A stretch of 64,000 nt of DNA, from NCBI RefSeq assembly GCF_029961765.1, contig NZ_CP124681.1, positions 3,100,001-3,164,000 on the forward strand, read 5' to 3'. How positions within the stretch are numbered: the stretch's first letter is position 1; each line of letters begins with the position of its first letter. The notes beneath the pieces were generated by a model. The model was given only the letters and a program-made list of their open reading frames with translations. It ran no database searches and was not told the DNA's origin. Both the position numbers and the translations under genes were made by a program. Shown in pieces: positions 17,476-25,579 of this stretch. The DNA comes from Nocardioides sp. QY071. Lineage in GTDB: Bacteria > Actinomycetota > Actinomycetes > Propionibacteriales > Nocardioidaceae.

Positions 17476-17682
17476 CTCCGGGACCAGCCCGGACGGCAGC
17501 GGGCGCCCGGTCTCGCCGGCGAGCAGGATCCCCGCCTCGCTGCGGGCGATCACCGCGTCGGCGCCGAGGAAGCGCAGGCTGACCCGGGTGTCGACGGCGG
17601 TGCTGCCTCTGAGCGGACCGGCGAAGCCCGCCGCCATGGCGTCGCAGACGGCCGCCCGGCCAGCACGCAGGGAGCCGGGCAT
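17476..17682 (-). pseudogene. Remnant of a DUF4440/SnoaL-like (SgcJ/EcaC) protein
   Basis: A short open stretch contains GFAGPLRGSTAVDTRVSLRF and then LGADAVIARSEAGILLAGET, which resemble the middle of small SnoaL-fold proteins of the DUF4440 type. The N-terminal third is missing, and the C-terminal end runs directly into the ECF sigma remnant in the same frame (the junction lies near GLVPETDPRSPF), as expected for a deletion joining two neighbouring genes. The rest of the gap up to 17818 holds no other gene that I can see. Confidence 0.55.
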
Positions 17683-17818
17683 GATCGCGGGGCCGGTACC
17701 TCTGGAGTACGTACTCGCGGCGACGGTGGAACTCACCGGCCTGATCGCGACTTTTCGCGGGTGTCCACAGCAGCGGCCTGACGCGGGGTCGGGGCCGCCG
17801 CGCCGGTAGGATTCCGAT

Positions 17819-19012
17819 GTGAAGGCCCTACTCCTCGAGAACATCCACCCGGCCGCCGTCGAGACCCTGGAGGCCCGCGGCTACGACGTGGAGCTGCGTG
17901 CGGGCTCCCTGTCCGAGGACGAGCTGATCGCCGCCCTCCCCGGCGTCCACCTGCTCGGCGTACGGTCCAACACCAACGTGACCACCAAGGTCCTCGAGTC
18001 CGCGTCCGACCTCGTCGCCGTCGGCTGCTTCTGCATCGGCACCAACCAGGTGGACCTCAAGACCGCCGCCGCCACGGGCATCGGGGTGTTCAACGCGCCG
18101 TACTCCAACACGCGCAGCGTCGTCGAGCTGGTCATCGCCGAGATCATCGCGCTCGCCCGCCGCCTGCCCGAGAAGACCCAGCGCATGCACGAGGGCGTGT
18201 GGGACAAGTCGGCCAAGGGCAGCCACGAGGTGCGCGGGCGGACGCTCGGCATCGTCGGCTACGGCAACATCGGCACGCAGCTCTCCACCGTCGCCGAGGC
18301 CCTCGGCTTCAACGTCGTGTTCTACGACACCGCCGACCGCCCGGCCCACGGCACCGCCCGCCGCGTTCGCTCGCTGCGCGAGCTGCTCGAGATCTCCGAC
18401 GTCGTGAGCCTCCACGTCGACGGGCGCCCCGGCAACGCCGGCTTCTTCGGTGCCGCCGAGTTCGCCCAGATGAAGCCGCGGGCGCTGTTCATCAACGCCT
18501 CGCGCGGCATGGTCGTCGACTACGAGGCCCTGCGTGACTGCCTGGAGTCGGGCCATGTCGCCGGTGCCGCCGTCGACGTCTTCCCCGCCGAGCCGAAGGC
18601 CCAGGGCGACCCGTTCGACTCGGTGCTGCGCGGGCTCGACAACGTCATCCTGACGCCCCACATCGGTGGCTCCACGCAGGAGGCGCAGGAGGAGATCGGC
18701 TGGTTCGTCGCCGAGAAGCTCGCCCGCTTCGCCCTCGAGGGCAGCACCGCCCTGTCGGTGAACCTGCCCGCCGTCCAGCCGCCCGAGCTGCCCGCCGGCC
18801 GGCGCCTGGGCCTGCTGCACCGCAACGTCCCCGGTGTCCTCGCCGACCTCAACGCCACCTTCGCCGAGGCCGGCGACAACGTCGTCGACCAGCTCCTCTC
18901 CACCAAGGACGGCCTCGGCTACGTCGTCATCGACGCCGCCGAGCCACTCTCCAGCGCCGCCCTCGACCGGCTCCGCGCCGCCGAGTACACCGTCTGGGCG
19001 CGCACCTGGTGA
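17819..19012 (+). CDS. serA: D-3-phosphoglycerate dehydrogenase, short ACT-domain form
   Basis: NAD-dependent 2-hydroxyacid dehydrogenase of 397 residues, first step of serine synthesis from 3-phosphoglycerate. It has the Rossmann motif GIVGYGNIGTQL, the catalytic arginine in FINASRGMVVD, glutamate in DVFPAEP and histidine in LTPHIGGSTQEAQEEIG. The last 75 residues resemble an ACT domain (LHRNVPGVLADLNATFAEAG). The size is that of the E. coli-type enzyme (about 410), not the roughly 530-residue form common as the main SerA of actinobacteria, so this may be a second copy. The start is GTG 17819; ATG 17817 is out of frame. A UUCG-loop hairpin follows. Confidence 0.88.
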   Translation: MKALLLENIHPAAVETLEARGYDVELRAGSLSEDELIAALPGVHLLGVRSNTNVTTKVLESASDLVAVGCFCIGTNQVDLKTAAATGIGVFNAPYSNTRSVVELVIAEIIALARRLPEKTQRMHEGVWDKSAKGSHEVRGRTLGIVGYGNIGTQLSTVAEALGFNVVFYDTADRPAHGTARRVRSLRELLEISDVVSLHVDGRPGNAGFFGAAEFAQMKPRALFINASRGMVVDYEALRDCLESGHVAGAAVDVFPAEPKAQGDPFDSVLRGLDNVILTPHIGGSTQEAQEEIGWFVAEKLARFALEGSTALSVNLPAVQPPELPAGRRLGLLHRNVPGVLADLNATFAEAGDNVVDQLLSTKDGLGYVVIDAAEPLSSAALDRLRAAEYTVWARTW

Positions 19013-19020
19013 CCACCTGA

Positions 19021-19045
19021 GTGGACGCCCTTCGGGGCTTTCCAC
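19021..19045 (+). terminator. UUCG-loop hairpin after serA
   Basis: GTGGA, then GCCC-TTCG-GGGC, then TCCAC form a stem with a stable UUCG tetraloop and a small internal loop, 8 bp after the serA stop. Likely terminator. Confidence 0.6.
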
Positions 19046-19138
19046 AGCTCGCCGCCTGTTGGTGGCGCCTGCCGCCCGGATCGGGATAGCGTCACGAACG
19101 CGTCCCCGGTCCGGGCGCTGCAATTCTCGGGAGGACCC

Positions 19139-19723
19139 ATGGGTACGACGCTCCGCGCCGCCGCCGCCGCCGCAGCTGCCGTGCTGCTGCTCGTGGCTGG
19201 GTGCTCCGACGACGGCCCGTCCCCACGGGACCCGACCTCGACCTGGAGCCCGACGGGGAAGATGGAGACACCCACCTCCGCCGCGCCCGACCCGGTCGAG
19301 CCGGACTTGCCGGCTGCGGCGGCCGAGGCGAGTGAGGCCGGGGCTCGGGCGTTCATCGGGTACTACTGGGAGCTGATCAACTACGCCCAGGCGACGGGGG
19401 ATGTGAAGGCACTCAGGTCGGTGTCAGCATCGACCTGCGAGGGCTGCATGGCCGGAATACGCGGAATCGAGAAGCACTACAAGGCCGGCGGGTCGATCGT
19501 CGGTGGAACCAATCGGATCGCGCACCTGAACCTGACCGAGGTGACGTCGGCATCCGGCATCTACGCGTTCCAAGGCGACGCCCGGGTCGACCACGACGCA
19601 CAGACGATCGTTGCTGGCGACGGCACCCAGGACCCGCGCACGTCCGGGTCCGACAAATGGAACCTGTACGCCCTTTGGGCAGACAACTCCCATTGGCGCC
19701 TGGACGTCATGGAGCTGAAGTGA
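19139..19723 (+). CDS. DUF6318-type lipoprotein
   Basis: A 194-residue predicted lipoprotein. Its signal sequence is rich in alanine and ends in a lipobox (LLLVAGC, Cys near residue 21), followed by a Ser/Pro/Thr-rich linker. The globular part begins at AGARAFIGYYWELINYAQ, and has a CEGC motif (STCEGCMAGI) and KHYKAGGSIVGG. This layout matches the actinobacterial DUF6318 family as I remember it; function unknown. The start is supported by GGGAGG just upstream. The next gene begins in its stop codon (GTGA), so the two products are coupled. Confidence 0.8.
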   Translation: MGTTLRAAAAAAAAVLLLVAGCSDDGPSPRDPTSTWSPTGKMETPTSAAPDPVEPDLPAAAAEASEAGARAFIGYYWELINYAQATGDVKALRSVSASTCEGCMAGIRGIEKHYKAGGSIVGGTNRIAHLNLTEVTSASGIYAFQGDARVDHDAQTIVAGDGTQDPRTSGSDKWNLYALWADNSHWRLDVMELK

Positions 19724-20451
19724 GAGTCCCGGTCCTAGTGCTGAGCGTAGCGCTCGCGAGCCTCGGGTCAGTGGCCCATGCGGACGACGGCGACTCGTCG
19801 GGGACCTCGGACGAGTCGTTCTGGGCTCAGGAAGTCGACGAGTCTCAGGCGAGCGGTGGAGGCCACCCGGCACATCAGGTCAACACCGCCACCGATGAGC
19901 CGCACATCACCGTGGGTGAGCACGCGTGCGTAGGAGCAGAGCAAGTCGTGGCTGCTCAATCCGGCGGCGAGACCGGCGCAGCTGTGTGCGGCGCCGAAGC
20001 GCAGCCCACGCTCACCACCGCCGACGTCCAGAAAGCCTTCGCCGAGCTCAAGCTCGACCCCGGCACCCTCGTCATCCAACCACCCGACGGCCTCACCCTG
20101 GTCAACTTCAAGACCAACTTCTACACGACCACAACCACCCCGACGACCCTGACCGTCACCCTCCTCGACCAACCCGTCACCCTCGAAGCCACCCCCGCCA
20201 CCTACACCTGGCACTTCGGCGACGGCCAGACCACCAGCACCACCGAACCCGGCGCCGCCTACCCCGCCCTCACCATCACCCACGAATACCTCCGCAAGGG
20301 CGACTACCGCCCCAGCCTCTCCACCACCTACACCGGCCGCTACAAGATCGGCGCCGGACCCTGGCAGACCATCCCCGGCACCGTCACCATCGACGGGCCC
20401 ACCCAACCGCTGCGCGCGATCGAGGCCCAACCCAAGCTGGTCGGCTACTGA
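19720..20451 (+). CDS. Secreted protein with PKD-like domain
   Basis: A 243-residue exported protein. GTG 19720 overlaps the preceding TGA and is followed directly by a signal peptide (RVPVLVLSVALASLGSVAHA). A low-complexity acidic stretch follows, then a domain starting at LTTADVQKAFAELKLDPGTL and a PKD-like segment with TYTWHFGDGQTT and THEYLRKGDYRPS (about 160-220). The N-terminal half uses a more mixed codon set than the strongly C-ending second half. Function unknown; coupling to the lipoprotein gene suggests they act together at the cell surface. Confidence 0.78.
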   Translation: MRVPVLVLSVALASLGSVAHADDGDSSGTSDESFWAQEVDESQASGGGHPAHQVNTATDEPHITVGEHACVGAEQVVAAQSGGETGAAVCGAEAQPTLTTADVQKAFAELKLDPGTLVIQPPDGLTLVNFKTNFYTTTTTPTTLTVTLLDQPVTLEATPATYTWHFGDGQTTSTTEPGAAYPALTITHEYLRKGDYRPSLSTTYTGRYKIGAGPWQTIPGTVTIDGPTQPLRAIEAQPKLVGY

Positions 20452-20459
20452 CCGGCGTC

Positions 20460-21797
20460 TCAGGCGGCGTTGTCGAGCAGCAACGTCGTCACCATGATGT
20501 CGGCGCGCGTCGATACCTCATCCGCCCGCGGGGCGGTGATGCGTCGTGTGCCGCTCGGATCGACCAGGTAGTGAGCCCCGTAGGGATCGCGCCAGATCAC
20601 GATCCCGGGGAACGGATGTCGTACGTGCCAGCCGGCATGGGTCTTGATCCGGTGATGGGTCCGCGTCAGCGGCGCGAGGTTGTCGACACTCGTCGGACCG
20701 CCCTGGGCGTGAGGGACGGCATGGTCCAGGTCCATCCGCCGGCCAGTGTTGGCCGCGAACGGGAACACGTCGCCGGGATGGACCAGGTGGACCGCCTCAC
20801 GCATGCGGGCGGGGATCTCGTAGGCGTCGACCGGCGCCATCCCCGCAAGATCGAGGACCGGCGTCACCTGCACTCGCGCGGCGGTGCCAGCCAGCAGCTC
20901 GACGATCCGGCCGACCGTGACCGGTCCATGGCCCTCGAGCCGGGCGACCGGTGAGTCGGCGTACAGGTGGAGGTAGACCTTGGCCCGCACCTTCACCGGC
21001 CCCGCTGTCGCGTCCACCTCGTCGAGGTCTCGGTGGGCGTCGGGGTTGAGCAACAACGCGGCAGCCGCGACCCGACGATCGTTGAGCGCGGCATCGGGCA
21101 TCGCGCCCTTCAACCGCTCCGCGACCGCCGTGACCGCGGCGTCGATGCCCGCGATGGTCACGGCATCGGCGCGGATGGTGAAGGTCGCCATGCCGTGCAG
21201 GTTGACCCGCGAGGGCCGTGCACAGCGCTCCTTGGCGGCTGCTTGCTCACGGACGCGGGCCAGCTCGGGCGCCGCGGCGGCGACCTTGCCTTGGACCAGC
21301 AGCTCGAAGCGGGACCACGCCAGTCGGCCGTCCGCGACCTGGACCACCTCGCCGTCGACCCACCCTGCTTCGTCGACGGCGAGCTCGCGGGTCGCCGCAG
21401 CCACCCATCGCGCGTGCGAGACCCGCACCGTCCCGGCCTGCACGCCGGCCCACAGCTTCGGCAACCGCAGCACCAGGTCGACCGCGTCCGCGATCAGCCG
21501 GCGTGCGCCGTACGGACTCGTCTGGATCCGCGCGCCGAAGGCAGCGGCCGCATGCTCGGTGATCAACGGAGTGCCCGCTCCACCGACCCGACGAGCACGC
21601 GTCCGGCCACGTCGATCCGAGACAGGAAGCCGATCAGGATGGTGCAGCACCGCCCACTGGTAGGCCGCCTGCAGGATCCGGCGTTCGGCCTCCACCCGGG
21701 CAGCATGAGCAGCCTCGACGAAGTCGAGGACCCCCACTGCAGGCAGACCCTTCAGGTCTGCCACCGCCCGATCGGTGACCATGCCCCGATCGAACAC
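20460..21797 (-). CDS. DUF222/13E12-type HNH endonuclease-like protein
   Basis: A 445-residue protein of the actinobacterial DUF222 plus HNH family, related to the 13E12 repeat proteins of mycobacteria. The DUF222 part is rich in helices (AAHAARVEAERRILQAAYQW). Near the C-terminus the HNH core has MDLDHAVPHAQGGPTSVDN and LAPLTRTHHRIKTHAGW. Copies are often numerous in such genomes and their role is not established; nuclease activity is inferred from the motif. The start is GTG 21797 or ATG 21782. It lies 48 bp downstream of the agmatinase start region on the same strand side and ends 8 bp from the PKD-protein gene, converging with it. Confidence 0.85.
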   Translation of the reverse strand: MFDRGMVTDRAVADLKGLPAVGVLDFVEAAHAARVEAERRILQAAYQWAVLHHPDRLPVSDRRGRTRARRVGGAGTPLITEHAAAAFGARIQTSPYGARRLIADAVDLVLRLPKLWAGVQAGTVRVSHARWVAAATRELAVDEAGWVDGEVVQVADGRLAWSRFELLVQGKVAAAAPELARVREQAAAKERCARPSRVNLHGMATFTIRADAVTIAGIDAAVTAVAERLKGAMPDAALNDRRVAAAALLLNPDAHRDLDEVDATAGPVKVRAKVYLHLYADSPVARLEGHGPVTVGRIVELLAGTAARVQVTPVLDLAGMAPVDAYEIPARMREAVHLVHPGDVFPFAANTGRRMDLDHAVPHAQGGPTSVDNLAPLTRTHHRIKTHAGWHVRHPFPGIVIWRDPYGAHYLVDPSGTRRITAPRADEVSTRADIMVTTLLLDNAA

Positions 21798-21845
21798 GAG
21801 GGGTCCGACACAAACCCCCGCGTCCCGCCCCCGGGCCGACGAGGG

Positions 21846-22784
21846 TCAGGCGGGCTTGCCCGGCAGCACCGACAACAGCTCGTAGGCGACGTGGGCGGCG
21901 GCGATGCCGGTGATCTCGGCGTGGTCGTACGCCGGGGACACCTCAACGATGTCGGCGCCGACGACGTTGAGACCCTCGAGGCCGCGCAGCACCTCGAGCA
22001 GCTGGGCGCTGGAGAGGCCGCCGGCCTCGGGGGTGCCGGTGCCGGGCGCGAAGGCGGGGTCGAGGACGTCGATGTCGAGCGACACGTAGACGGGGCGGTC
22101 GCCGAGGCGCTCGCGCATCCGGTTGATGATGTCGTCGATGGGCGAGCGCACGAAGTCGCGGGCGTGGACGGCGGAGAAGCCGAGCGCCTCGGACTCGTCG
22201 AGGTCGAGCTTGCTGTAGAGCGGCCCGCGGATGCCCATGTGCATCGCGTGGGTGAAGTCGATCAGTCCCTCCTCGGAGGCGCGCCGGAACGGCGTGCCGT
22301 GGGTGTACGGCGCGCCGAAGTAGGTGTCCCACGTGTCGAGGTGTGCGTCGAAGTGGAGGACGGCGATCGGCCCGTGCCGCTCGGCCTGGACCCGCAGCAG
22401 CGGCAGGGCGATGGTGTGGTCGCCGCCGATGGTGAGCAGGGTGCGCGAGGTACCGGACAGCTCGCGGGCGCCGGCCTCGATGGAGGCGATCGCCTCGTCG
22501 AGCGAGAACGGGTTGGCGCCGAGGTCACCGGCGTCGGCGACCTGTGCCCGGGCGAAGGGCTCGCTGTCGTTGGCGGGGTTGTAGGGACGCAGCAGTCGCG
22601 AGGACTGGCGGATGTGGTTCGGGCCGAAGCGGGCGCCGGGCCGGTAGGAGACGCCGCCGTCGAACGGCACGCCCCACACGAGGGTGTCGGCGTCGCCGAC
22701 GTCACTGAGCCGCGGCAGGCGCGCGAAGGTGGTGTCCCCCGCGTACCGCGGGATCTGGGTCGCGTCGACGGGTCCGACGGTCAT
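21846..22784 (-). CDS. speB: Agmatinase-type ureohydrolase
   Basis: Manganese ureohydrolase of 312 residues. The metal-binding motifs are all present: [29 protein letters not shown] and [20 protein letters not shown]. Agmatinase converts agmatine to putrescine and urea; guanidinobutyrase or a related guanidino-acid hydrolase is an alternative with the same motifs. ATG 22784 overlaps the stop of the amine oxidase gene (ATGA), so the two are coupled, and the product of an agmatinase would feed the oxidase. This pairing is the main argument for agmatine as substrate. Confidence 0.85.
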   Translation of the reverse strand: MTVGPVDATQIPRYAGDTTFARLPRLSDVGDADTLVWGVPFDGGVSYRPGARFGPNHIRQSSRLLRPYNPANDSEPFARAQVADAGDLGANPFSLDEAIASIEAGARELSGTSRTLLTIGGDHTIALPLLRVQAERHGPIAVLHFDAHLDTWDTYFGAPYTHGTPFRRASEEGLIDFTHAMHMGIRGPLYSKLDLDESEALGFSAVHARDFVRSPIDDIINRMRERLGDRPVYVSLDIDVLDPAFAPGTGTPEAGGLSSAQLLEVLRGLEGLNVVGADIVEVSPAYDHAEITGIAAAHVAYELLSVLPGKPA

Positions 22785-24103
22785 GCTGCGCCTCCCTGGC
22801 TCTGGTTGTCTGCTGCGTCCATGATCTCGCGAGCTCCACGCTTCCCCGACTCGATGGCGCCGTCAATGAAGGCGCGCCACCGGGTCGCGGTGTGCGAGCC
22901 GGTGAAGTGCACGCGGCCCTCGGGGCGGGCCAGCGCGTGCTCGTACTTCGCGAACTGGCCGGCCCGGAAGGTCGCCCAGGTGCCGTACGAGAACTCGTCG
23001 TGCACCCAGTCGTGGGTGGCGGCGTCCACGACGACGGCGTCCGGCGCGTACTCCCGTACGGCGCGCTGGACGTCGGCGAGGTCGCTCGCGTCGACTCGGT
23101 CGTGCTCGGGCGCGAAGCAGACGAGCACGGTGCCCTCGGGCGACTCGTGCATCGCGCCGACGTAGTCGAACGACGTGCCCCAGCCGTAGCCGCTGATGTC
23201 GTCGGGCACGTTCGTCGCCAGCGCCCAGACCTTCTGGCCCTGGCCGGCGTGGTTCTCCTGCGAGGCGGCGAGCTTGTCGGCGGGAAGCGCGGGCTCCCAC
23301 GCGATGTCCTTGAGTACGCCGATCGGCACCGTCACCAGGACCCGCCCGGCGGTGGCGGTGCCGCCGTCGTAGGTCACCGTCACGCCGTCGGCGTCCTGCA
23401 CGACCGAGCGCACCGGGGAGGACAGCTTCAGCTCACCGGCCAGGTCCGCGCGGATCGCGTCGGCCAGCGACCGGGTGCCGTCGGTGAAGGTGTGGCCCAG
23501 CACCGAGGCCTGGACCATGCCCCACAGCGAGTTGTCCATCGAGGCGCACCAACGGATGATGTCGAGCGCCGAGCCGATCGACTCGTGCGCGTTCGCGCAG
23601 CCGCAGAACCACGAGATCAGCAGCTCGCGGGCGTTGCCCTTCATCCCGACGCTGTCGGCCCACTCCTCGATCGGCACGTCGAGGTCCGCGAGGTCCTGCT
23701 CGGACAGCGGCCGGGTGTAGTCGAGGCGGTCGCCGGCGGCGAGCAGCTGGCGCACGGCGTGCTCGAGGTCGCCGTACTCCGCGGGCGTGCAGGGCAGCAG
23801 TGTCTCGAGCACCTTGCCGTGGTCCGACCAGGTCATCCGGTCCGGGAGCACCGAGTCCTGGATCGGTACGCCGTAGCGCTCCACCTCACCCCAGACGTGG
23901 GTCTGCTGCGGGACGATCCAGGTGCCGCCCATCTCCAGGCCGACGCCGCCGAGCAGGTCGGTGCGGTACCAGGTGGAGCCGCCGATCCGGTCACGCGCCT
24001 CCAGGACGAGGACGCTCCGGCCGGCCTCCCCCAGCTCGCGGGCCGCGGTCAGGCCGGAGAAGCCGGCACCGATCACGATGACGTCGTAGTGCGGTTGGTT
24101 CAT
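22781..24103 (-). CDS. Flavin monoamine oxidase, putrescine oxidase-like
   Basis: FAD-dependent amine oxidase of 440 residues. The dinucleotide fold is at the start ([19 protein letters not shown] then [17 protein letters not shown]); the substrate region includes [19 protein letters not shown]; the C-terminal FAD motif is near [23 protein letters not shown]. Enzymes of this kind oxidise putrescine to 4-aminobutanal with release of ammonia and hydrogen peroxide. The common GGR in the second FAD-contact motif is GGS here. It is first in an operon with speB. Two inverted repeats lie in its upstream region (24125-24140 and 24173-24209). Confidence 0.87.
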   Translation of the reverse strand: MNQPHYDVIVIGAGFSGLTAARELGEAGRSVLVLEARDRIGGSTWYRTDLLGGVGLEMGGTWIVPQQTHVWGEVERYGVPIQDSVLPDRMTWSDHGKVLETLLPCTPAEYGDLEHAVRQLLAAGDRLDYTRPLSEQDLADLDVPIEEWADSVGMKGNARELLISWFCGCANAHESIGSALDIIRWCASMDNSLWGMVQASVLGHTFTDGTRSLADAIRADLAGELKLSSPVRSVVQDADGVTVTYDGGTATAGRVLVTVPIGVLKDIAWEPALPADKLAASQENHAGQGQKVWALATNVPDDISGYGWGTSFDYVGAMHESPEGTVLVCFAPEHDRVDASDLADVQRAVREYAPDAVVVDAATHDWVHDEFSYGTWATFRAGQFAKYEHALARPEGRVHFTGSHTATRWRAFIDGAIESGKRGAREIMDAADNQSQGGAA

Positions 24104-24124
24104 CGGGCGCTCCTGGTCGAAAAA

Positions 24125-24140
24125 CTGAATGCCCGTTCAG
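24125..24140. promoter_or_regulatory. Inverted repeat upstream of amine oxidase gene
   Basis: CTGAA-TGCCCG-TTCAG, or with mismatches TGAATG-CC-CGTTCA, starts 22 bp upstream of the amine oxidase ATG. Its form resembles TetR-family operators, though no TetR gene is in the window. A repressor bound here would block initiation of the oxidase-speB operon. Confidence 0.5.
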
Positions 24141-24172
24141 AATGACCCATGCCACACCCGGAGGGCAGGGTC

Positions 24173-24209
24173 GGATCCTCCAATCTCGTCGACCAGCGTT
24201 GGAGGATCC
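24173..24209. promoter_or_regulatory. Perfect 11-bp inverted repeat between PucR gene and amine oxidase gene
   Basis: GGATCCTCCAA (24173-24183) and TTGGAGGATCC (24199-24209) are exact inverted repeats with a 15-base spacer. They lie 70-106 bp upstream of the amine oxidase start and just past the stop of the PucR gene. Spacing of half-sites by about 26 bp centre to centre suits an activator that binds two turns of DNA; it could instead be a terminator of the PucR gene. Confidence 0.5.
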
Positions 24210-24215
24210 TCCACC

Positions 24216-25568
24216 TCAGGGCAGGGCGCGCAGCGCTAAGAAGAGGTCGACCCGGTCGGCGGTGGAGGCCAGCGAGCGTCCGGTCAGCTCCTCGACGCGC
24301 TTCATCCGGTGGCGCAGCGTGTTGATGTGCACGTGCAGCGCGTCGGCCGTCTCCTGCCAGCGCCCGCCGCCGTCGAGGAAGGCACGCAGGGTGGCGACCA
24401 GCTCGGTCCCACGGTCGCGGTCGCTGTCGAGCACCCCGCCGAGCACCGTGCGGGCCAGCGCCTGCAGCACCGCCGGGTCCTGTGCGGCGAGCAGCACCGC
24501 CGGGCTGGCGAGCTCCTCGTGGGTCAGCCAGCCCTCGACACCGCGTGCCACCAGGGCGTCGGCCGCGTGCCGCGCCTGGAGCAGGCTGACCCGCAGGTCC
24601 TCCGCGGCAGCGGCCTGTCCGACACCGACATAGCCCGCGACCGGCACCCGGGCGACGTCGTCCCCCACGAGGCACACGACGTCATCGGCCCGCTCCACGA
24701 CGAGGTACGGCGCCAGCGCGGCCGCGACCACAGCCGGGGTCACGCCCCGGGCGACCACGCAGCGCAGCGTGCGGCCGAGCGGGACACCCAGCGCCTCGAG
24801 CCGTGCGGTCACCGTCGCGGCCGGTGCGCCGGTGGCGATCCACTCGACGACCTCCCAGGCGTAGCGCTGCTCGGTGGCACGTACCGCCCGCTCCCGCTCC
24901 AGCTCCAGCGCCAGGAAGGGCATCGCACTGGAGACGGCGGCCTGGACGTCGACGTCGAGCGCGGCGAGCGGGCGCGGGAGCACCAGTGACGCGTCGGCGA
25001 GCCCCTCACCGATCAGCGTGACCGGACAGCCGCCCTCGGGGACCGGGCCGTGGGTCGTCGTACCGGCGACGACGGCGACCTCGATGCCGAGCCGGCGACG
25101 CAGCACGCGCAGCACCGAGTCGACACCCCGCTCGGCGCGCAGCGCGGCCACGATGGCGCCGTGGTGCTCGAGCTGGCGGCGCAGCGGCGCCTCCCACTCG
25201 ACCCGCTTGGCGGCGACGAACACCTCCGCCAGCTGGACGAAGGGCACCGCGACGGGTACGGCGAAGCAGGTCAGCCCGCGCGCCGCGGCGGCGGCCACCA
25301 GGCCGGCGGGCGCCTCGTCGTCGGCTGCGAGCCGGCCGAAGCCGATCGCGATCGCACCGGCATCGGCGACCTCGTCCACCCATGCAGCGGGCGCCTGACC
25401 GAGCCGCTGCCAGGCGCCGGTGGTCAGCACGACCTCGCCACCACGGAGGAACTCCCCCGGGTCGGCGACCTCGATGCTGTGCACCATGCGCACCTCCCGG
25501 TCCGCAGCGCCGGGGACCAGGACCTCGAGACCGAGCGCCGGGTCGTCGAGCAGCTCGTGGAGCAGCAC
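24216..25568 (-). CDS. PucR-family transcriptional regulator next to polyamine genes
   Basis: A 450-residue PucR-type regulator. The N-terminal sensor contains LLHELLDDPALGLEVLVPGA, the central domain runs through about 280-370, and the C-terminal helix-turn-helix is in WQETADALHVHINTLRHRMK followed by RVEELTGRSL. I chose GTG 25568 because the PucR domain begins there; the frame stays open upstream only antisense to, and out of frame with, the AraC-type gene. It starts 11 bp after that gene's stop, so both regulators are probably made from one transcript. It most likely controls the downstream amine oxidase-speB operon. Confidence 0.87.
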   Translation of the reverse strand: MLLHELLDDPALGLEVLVPGAADREVRMVHSIEVADPGEFLRGGEVVLTTGAWQRLGQAPAAWVDEVADAGAIAIGFGRLAADDEAPAGLVAAAAARGLTCFAVPVAVPFVQLAEVFVAAKRVEWEAPLRRQLEHHGAIVAALRAERGVDSVLRVLRRRLGIEVAVVAGTTTHGPVPEGGCPVTLIGEGLADASLVLPRPLAALDVDVQAAVSSAMPFLALELERERAVRATEQRYAWEVVEWIATGAPAATVTARLEALGVPLGRTLRCVVARGVTPAVVAAALAPYLVVERADDVVCLVGDDVARVPVAGYVGVGQAAAAEDLRVSLLQARHAADALVARGVEGWLTHEELASPAVLLAAQDPAVLQALARTVLGGVLDSDRDRGTELVATLRAFLDGGGRWQETADALHVHINTLRHRMKRVEELTGRSLASTADRVDLFLALRALP

Positions 25569-25579
25569 GTCCGCCCCGC

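Noticed and set aside
20460..21797. DUF222/HNH gene as a complete mobile element or intron
   Set aside because: No inverted ends, target duplication or reverse transcriptase seen; the family is mostly found as single chromosomal genes.
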